DNA of 64,000 nucleotides from Mangifera indica (lineage: Eukaryota; Streptophyta; Magnoliopsida; Sapindales; Anacardiaceae). Where the stretch lies: positions 9,338,330 to 9,402,329 of the forward strand of contig NC_058150.1 in assembly GCF_011075055.1 (NCBI RefSeq), in the 5' to 3' direction. Below, one piece after another: positions 58,750-64,000 of this stretch. Made by a program: the position numbers and the translations under genes. Under the pieces are notes generated by a model that made no database searches, was not told where the DNA came from, and was given only the letters and a program-made list of their open reading frames with translations. Within the stretch, counting starts at the first letter, position 1; each line of letters opens with the position of its first letter.

Positions 58750-58865
58750 GTAAGTTCATATTCAATATTATAATATGTTATAATTGCGTGTTACTAAACT
58801 TATATTTGATTACTAACCAAATGTTTTTATATTTATATGATTTACAAATGTTTGTACCAGCCCAG
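58750..58865 (+). other. Intron of the MULE transposase
   Basis: GTAAGT donor at 58750. The acceptor ending CCCAG at 58865 gives the correct frame into 'TPWVEDKIV'; the nearer CCAG at 58860 does not. Confidence 0.7.
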
Positions 58866-59425
58866 TCACACCTTGGGTTGAAGATAAGATCGTAAAACAT
58901 GTACAGAAGTCTTCAAACTTGGAGGTGCATCCTATAACATCTGATCGATACCAGGTCCTTGGTAGTGGCCAATATGATACCCTGGTCGACCTGACGAAGT
59001 GTACATGTATCTGTCAAAAATTTCAATTATCACAGATTCCCTGCATATATGTTATTGTTGTAGCCAAATATATAAAGCTCACAACCTGTATTCAATGGAT
59101 GCATCCATACTACAGCACAACTTTTTATCGTATAGTTTATGCGGACGCAGTCAATCCATTAGGAGATCAGTCAAAGTGGATTCATCTGGAGGAGCCACAT
59201 GTTATCCACCTACCGTATATGCATCGTCGTCATACAGGCCGTCTAGCAAATAAAAACAAACGTCTTTCTCAAAGAGAAGTTGTTGAGCAACTTATCTGTA
59301 GTGAATGTCACCAACCTGGACATATAAGACAGAATTGTAGAAGCCCTATTCCAATACCTAGTTCTGTACCATCAAGTTCAGGAAGAAAGAAGAAAGATGG
59401 AAAATAACTGCACCTATTAATTGTA

Positions 59426-59560
59426 CTTGTTAATTTTAATAAAGATGTTGTTTTTGTACTTGTTTATGTAACTCTAATGTTTGTGGCTGTTAATTTTAAT
59501 ATAAATGTTGTCCTTGTACTTGTTTCTGTAAACTTAATGCTTGTGATTGTTATAGAGGAC
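59426..59560. repeat. Imperfect tandem repeat in the MULE 3' region
   Basis: About 70-bp unit twice: 'ttaattttaataaagatgtt' with 'gtacttgtttatgtaa', then 'ttaattttaatataaatgtt' with 'gtacttgtttctgtaa'. Follows the transposase stop. Confidence 0.7.
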
Positions 59561-59734
59561 AGATTCTGACTATACGATGTTATCTTTTTATGTCGTTTTT
59601 TTTCCATTATATTTGTCGCTTACGATAACTGTATAAAAGACAAATGCATATAAATGAATCAATATATGGATAAACATATATACAAATGAATAAATAAACA
59701 TATATACAAATACAAATAACATATAAAATAATCG

Positions 59735-61640
59735 TCAATCAATATCCTGAAAATATAGTTGCGTGCCTAAACGAGTGCGCAAGTGTAACGAGTCCTCCCC
59801 CTCAAAGGACAACGATCGGTGAAGTGCTAAACACTCGATGTATCGTAACATGAACACCCCATAGTCACCTAATAGGGGCACCTACTGCGGTATATCCACC
59901 ACCCTATGCAATACAAATGAATCGTCCCGTGGACTCTGGCACGTTTCAGCCTAAAATAATGTCGCAGCTAGCAAATGTGGTATCATCGACATATATCCTA
60001 ACATCTTTCGCCTAAATAGCTCCGAGTCAGCAGTGAAACTCTGTAAGGAGTCGTAAACCGTAATCTTCCACTCCTTCAAATCCAACACCCCTACTACCCA
60101 ATGCGTATTATCGAAGTTTATTGGGATATAAACCTGCACACATTGATATAATACATATTAGATCTTAATCCATTATTTTTTGAAAGGTACTTGAGATTCG
60201 AATACTAACCTCATCGATCATACCCCAAGGTTGCAAATGTAACTTAGGTGGGTAATATGTATCTACCATACTTGTAAAGAATGGAGGGAACTGGTAGTTA
60301 TCCGGATCTCTCGTCCAGGCCGCATACTTATGAGGGATGTATCTAACAAAGCAACTTAAAACCGTCGTCCAGTTTTGTCTAACATTCGTAGTATCATCAT
60401 GCTGGCGTCGATGTAATAACCCTAAAAATGAATCAACATGCTAGAAAAACAAAAAATATAACGTTATCAAGCCATAGAAGGATTATCTAACCAAAATACG
60501 AAATTCATTTATTAAAGTGAACTCACCTCGTCAGACAACCATCCAGATGTGTCCATGAGTGTATCCCAAAATGAAATTTCGGTCCTCTCACCTATGTCAT
60601 ATACTTGACGTTTCTCGAATAGGTTCAACTTTGCAAACCACACCTTGAATATCTCCTCACGCTCGGTGCTCAATAACTACATAGGCGGTCTCATCCGTTG
60701 GCTCTGTGGTTTCAAAGGATTCATGTATGGACTACGAATGAAGGGTCCCTTCTTGACAATCCTACCATGAACTATATGAAAATACTACACCAAAACAAAT
60801 AATACGTTAGGTAAAATGAATAATAAATTATTTCAACCGAACTTATAAAATTTTTTAAAAATCTAAACTTTTTAATACCTTCTGTAACACTAGAGTTATA
60901 GCTGGAGAATCCGTAAGTGAAGCTATATCGAATACATTTTCTTTTGGGACCGGCTGCATTCAAATACACGAGTTGATATTAATTAATGATAAATTATTTC
61001 AATCGTACTTATTAAATCTCTTGAAAATTCAATTACCTACTCTCGGTCCTCATGTGCAGGGAGTTCAACAACATCATCAGTGACCTCGTCATCCTAGGAG
61101 ACAATATCGATCACCTGTTTTTCTTTGTTTGGAGTGTTGAGATAGACTAAACGGAGATCCTATTGTAACAGGAAAGAAAGGGTAAATGACTGTTGAAATT
61201 AACAAATGTAATAATTAATATATGAAATTTCTGACACTTCACCTCAATCTCCTCCCAAAGCGATACTGGAGGATCCGTATGTGGTGATCAATCGACATTG
61301 CCAATATCCTATGACAACATTAACATTTAATATTAGTAAATCAAACTATTGAACAAAAAAACAACAAAGTATTCATTATACAATGTACGTACCTCTAATG
61401 TCGAAACAGACGTCACAATGGGATCCGCAATTGGTGCAACCACAGAAACGTCAAGTTGTTAGCATAATATCGATAATAACAAGTTTAGAGAAAATCAAAC
61501 CGTAGATGTGTCAATGAGATATAATATTGTATATCCATGTTATACTAACCGGAATAATCACAGAAGGTGTCAACGAAGAAGACCTCATATGAAGTGATCC
61601 ATCATTGTCGACATCTTGTATTAGTATTAGCAATTAATAT
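59735..61640 (-). pseudogene. Ulp1-like (C48) cysteine protease gene of the MULE
   Basis: Multi-exon minus-strand gene. Exons I can place: 60877-60954; 60527-60784 (ends 'WLSDE', GT donor); 60210-60421 (begins 'LLHRRQHDD', ends 'PWGMIDE'); and 59735-60133 (C-terminal protease domain). Earlier acidic exons lie near 61040-61160 and 61241-61310. The last exon shows '[19 protein letters not shown]' (catalytic His) and 'KITVYDS' (Asp), but the catalytic Cys of GDCGVF is Tyr ('GDYGVFMLRYIEC'). In-frame stops occur in at least three exons. Ulp1 enzymes process SUMO; the role of these captured copies in MULEs is unknown. Upstream exons and start are approximate. Confidence 0.8.
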
Positions 61641-61959
61641 TAATTAATCGAGGAGTTATATTTAACGGGATTAATAGATGTACAATCAAAAAATTCAAAT
61701 ATAACATTTATTTCAAAAGGACGTTACAATTACCTAGACACGTCAATTGGGCTGGGTCGAATGGAGGCCTAGCCCGAAGCCCGAAAAAAAGCCCAAGGAC
61801 GAGAAAGCCCGGCTCGGTACTGTAGCGTGTCGGGCTAGACCTATGGGCCTATCGGACCGGGCTCTGAGCTTTAATATTAAACCCATGGGTTGGCCCAACA
61901 CGGCACGACACTGTTCATAATATAAAATTTTTTATTTTTTATTTTTTCCTAGCACAAGC

Positions 61960-62110
61960 ATATCCTGCCGCAAGGCAGCAGAAGCAAAAATTTGCTTCTA
62001 CCACTTCTACCTGGCAGAAGCCTCTAGTCTAGCTTCTGCCTTGTGTAGAAGTCGTTGGCTAGCTTCTGCCACAAGGCAGAAGCCGTTCTGCCGTTGGCAA
62101 TGGCTACTAG
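61960..62110. repeat. Clustered palindromes with CTTCTGCC/GGCAGAAG arms
   Basis: CTTCTGCC-ACAA-GGCAGAAG at about 62074-62093 is a perfect hairpin. Further single arms occur in direct and inverted orientation at about 61972, 61984, 62013 and 62033. Located between the hAT terminus and its TATA box. Confidence 0.85.
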
Positions 62111-62170
62111 CTCCAGTAGCTGTTGCTTAACTTTTTTTAAAATTTTTTTTTAATTAAATTATTTTTTCCC

Positions 62171-62177
62171 TATAAAA
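62171..62177 (+). promoter_or_regulatory. TATA box of the hAT transposase
   Basis: TATAAAA, about 165 bp upstream of the ATG at 62342, followed by a CT-rich leader with repeated 'ctctcaaactctcaat' at 62228-62280. Confidence 0.6.
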
Positions 62178-62341
62178 ACCTATTCAATTTTTCATTTTCA
62201 CTTTCAATTACAATTACAAATTTCTTAACCTCTCAAACTCTCAATCTCTCAAACTCCCAATCTCTCAAACTCTCAATCTTAACTATTTATTATATTTTTA
62301 ATCTCATTTTATTTTAATTTTATCATTACAAAATATTACAA

Positions 62342-64000
62342 ATGGATCCAATGTCAAATGAATTCAATCCATTTGAATATTATCATGCTGGTGTTGATGA
62401 TATTATTGATTATGCACAAGGTGGAATAGGTAGAGCACCAACGGGTGAAAGTGGTACGGGTAGAGGTTCACATTATTCGACAGACAGAAAAAGAAAACAA
62501 ATGTCAATGGTATGGGAACACTTTGATAGAATAGAGGAAACAATAGAAGGGAAATTAATTCGTCGAACAGTATGTAAACATTGCGGTTCTTGTTTAACAT
62601 ATGCAAGTACAAGTGGGACGGGACATCTTCGCCGTCTGTTACTAATTACTGTAAAAAAATTCCATATGAACTTAGAGGACAAAAACAAATTACATTCACC
62701 AGATCATGATTTGTTAGTCCATGTGCCACTTCAACAGGAGGTCCGAGCGGTTCTAAACATATGAGAGAAATGTCAACTTTTATGTACGATCAAATGAAGG
62801 TGCGAGATTACATGGCCAGGTATGTCATTGCTTCTGATCAACCTTTTAGTTATGCAGACGATGAAATTTTAGAATAGATGATGCAAAATAGTCTTCAACC
62901 AGCATTTAGAAGAATTCATATGTCAACTCTTAGGTCAGATATATTGAGAAATTATGAATTAATGAAAATAAAAATTATTGAAGAATTAAGTAATTTTAAT
63001 GGTGTTATTTCAATAACTTCTGATTTATGGACTGCTAAAAATCAACATATCGGGTATCTTTATGCAACTGCTCATTATATTAATTCTGATTGGCAATTAT
63101 GCAAAAAAGTTATTGCATATAGAAATTTAGAATATCCGCATAGTGGTCTTACAATTTATCGTGCATTAGCAAATATTTTTGAGGAATATAAAATTAATAA
63201 TTCTATTTTTTCAATTACTTTTGATAATGTCAAAAATAATGATAAAGTTATTGAATATATGTATAATCATTTATCTCCTCCATTTAATGGAAAATTATTT
63301 CATGTTAGTTGTGCATGTCATATTATTAATTTAATCGCTCAAGATGGCTTAAGTTTGGCAAAAAAACATTTAGAAGTAATTAGACATGCCATTACATATA
63401 TTTCATCATCCCCATCACGGGTACAAGCATATCATCAATTATGTAGATCAATGGGGTTAAGAAGGAAAAAATTAAAAATAGATATTAGAACTAGGTGGAA
63501 TTCAACATATCTCATGTTGAAAGCATGCGAAGGGTATGAAGTTCCTATAACACGATACTTCAATACCCAACCAACAGACTTGCAAGATCCTGTTTTTTTG
63601 ACAGATCAAGATTGGGAAATAGCTATGGCTTTAATGAACTTGTTAGAACCATTGAAAACAGCCACAAATCATTGCTCAGATGTGTATTATCCAACAACTT
63701 GTTCTATAATATATAGTATGGTAGAAATAAGTGATTTTTTTAAAGAACATAGGTATCGTCAGTCTCATCATACTTTTCAAAATATATGTATGCAAATGGA
63801 ACAAAAATTTAAAAAATATTGGAGTGAAATTCCTTTACTTTATTCTACAGCTACTATTTTAGATCCTAGGGCAAAAACTAATGGATTACAAAATTTATTT
63901 AATGTTATTAATGAAAATTTGTCAATTAATAGCAATGTAAATTCTGTTGAATATGTTCAAGATTTTTTATTTGATATGTATAGTATTTATGAACAAAAAT
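62342..64000 (+). pseudogene. hAT transposase with BED zinc finger, 3' end outside window
   Basis: ATG at 62342. N-terminal BED finger region: 'VWEHFDRIEE' then 'CKHC' and 'GTGHLRR'. A frameshift near 62630-62650 moves the protein to the frame containing 'CKKIPYELRGQKQITF'. A TGA follows at about 62707 and a TAG at 62875; from 62878 the frame is open to the window end (374 codons). Conserved hAT motifs are kept: 'ITSDLWTAKNQ' (first catalytic Asp), 'ITFDNVKNND' (second Asp), 'HVSCACHIINLI', 'RTRWNSTYLML' and 'ATILDPRAK'. The dimerisation domain and last catalytic Glu should lie beyond 64000. The RICESLEEPER/Ac-like layout is familiar. One frameshift and two stops point to a young pseudogene. 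Confidence 0.9.

Larger units (their letters stand above)
56489..59407 (+). pseudogene. MULE (mudrA-like) transposase, inactivated
   Basis: ATG at 56489 starts 'MTGYASI', typical of the family. A frameshift lies before 56621. The frame then runs to a TAA at 56987, continues open to a TGA at 57509, is interrupted by a MITE with its duplication (57583-57889, 307 bp) and is restored at 57885. Domains: acidic N-terminal region; a mudrA-type DNA-binding region ('KQRVIDAIYQDALWRGYQF', C/H residues at about 57370-57470); MULE catalytic domain at 58130-58480 with the first Asp kept ('ICIDVVFLKGRY') but the second, normally in ISDRH, now Tyr ('IISYRH'); SWIM finger near 59010-59050 (CTCICQKF...IPCIY, the His replaced by Tyr); and a C-terminal zinc knuckle CSECHQPGHIRQNC. 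A 116-bp intron at 58750-58865 joins 'NHA' to 'TPWVEDKIV'. The overlapping open frame 56955-57518 is not the protein frame. Confidence 0.9.
55442..61734 (+). mobile_element. MULE with mudrA-like and Ulp1-like genes, decayed
   Basis: Left end inferred at GGGAAATTAAAATAAATGCC, next to repeated blocks of the form 'aaatttacccc...ttttgggg' (55460-55690 and again 56205-56345). It holds a plus-strand mudrA-like transposase (56489-59407) and a minus-strand gene with a Ulp1/C48 protease domain (59735 to about 61640), convergent. MULEs carrying Ulp1-type domains are known in plants (Kaonashi/KI-MULE type). The right terminus was not found: an hAT element begins at 61735, and the MULE end is either lost or beyond the window. 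Confidence 0.75.
61735..64000 (+). mobile_element. hAT element, 5' part (runs off the window)
   Basis: Begins TAGACACGTCAATTGGGC, similar to TAG-G-GTCAA-type termini of plant hAT elements, followed by 170 bp dense in GCCCG/GGGCC motifs (61760-61880), as in hAT subterminal regions. Contains a promoter-like TATAAAA, a CT-rich leader and a transposase reading off the right edge. The 8 bases before it, CAATTACC (61727-61734), are the expected target duplication. Confidence 0.8.

Noticed and set aside
58750..58860. Intron ending at the nearer CCAG acceptor (58860)
   Set aside because: It leads into the wrong frame and an early stop; the acceptor 5 bases further on gives the conserved continuation.

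Overview
The window is plant nuclear DNA, most likely from a dicot: it is AT-rich, genes carry GT-AG introns, and nearly all recognisable sequence is plant transposable elements (Ty3/gypsy chromovirus, Ty1/copia including a SIRE-like element, hAT, Mutator/MULE, CACTA-type relics, MITE and Pack-MULE candidates). I cannot name the species. Few host genes are visible: one apparently intact two-exon gene for a small secreted 10-cysteine defensin-like peptide (11103-11579, minus strand), a rearranged duplicate of it (about 5.65-6.05 kb), and a broken G-type lectin receptor-kinase fragment (42549-43220).

Layout. 0-2 kb: end of a copia LTR, then a decayed plant En/Spm-type (Transposase_24-like) gene. 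2.8-3.4 kb: AT-rich minisatellite with a long AT/AG microsatellite. 3.4-12.3 kb: fragments of minus-strand copia elements (LTRs at 3.46, 9.1 and 10.5 kb; RNase H at 4.7-5.5 kb; gag-protease at 7.7-9.05 kb; gag at 9.9-10.5 kb) interleaved with the two copies of the cysteine-rich peptide locus. 13.05-25.75 kb: a three-layer nest, in which an hAT transposase relic is interrupted by a copia element whose LTR is itself split by a 9.5-kb gypsy element full of stop codons. 25.9-26.7 kb: an 825-bp Mutator-type element with long inverted repeats and a perfect 9-bp target duplication. 27.0-37.7 kb: a complete but decayed 10.7-kb SIRE-like copia element with an env-like region. 39.5-41.6 kb: a gypsy solo LTR. 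43.3-52.8 kb: a complete Tekay/Del-type chromovirus with an uninterrupted 1554-codon gag-pol, two near-identical LTRs and a perfect 5-bp duplication (TATAC). 55.4-61.7 kb: a MULE with a mudrA-like transposase (plus) and a convergent Ulp1-like protease (minus), both dead, the transposase carrying a 299-bp hAT-type MITE with a perfect 8-bp duplication. 61.7 kb to the end: the 5' part of an hAT element with a nearly open transposase that runs off the window.

How it fits together: the locus records successive insertions. The intact chromovirus at 43-53 kb is the youngest large insertion; its dead relative at 14-23.6 kb and the solo LTR at 39.5 kb are older family members. The most unusual items are (1) a tandem array of short inverted repeats inside the chromovirus LTRs whose arms change in a paired way, (2) the duplicated secreted-peptide locus in which promoter, signal-peptide exon and intron are conserved while the mature-peptide exon is not recognisably related, and (3) the long-TIR Mutator-type element with a GC-rich interior.
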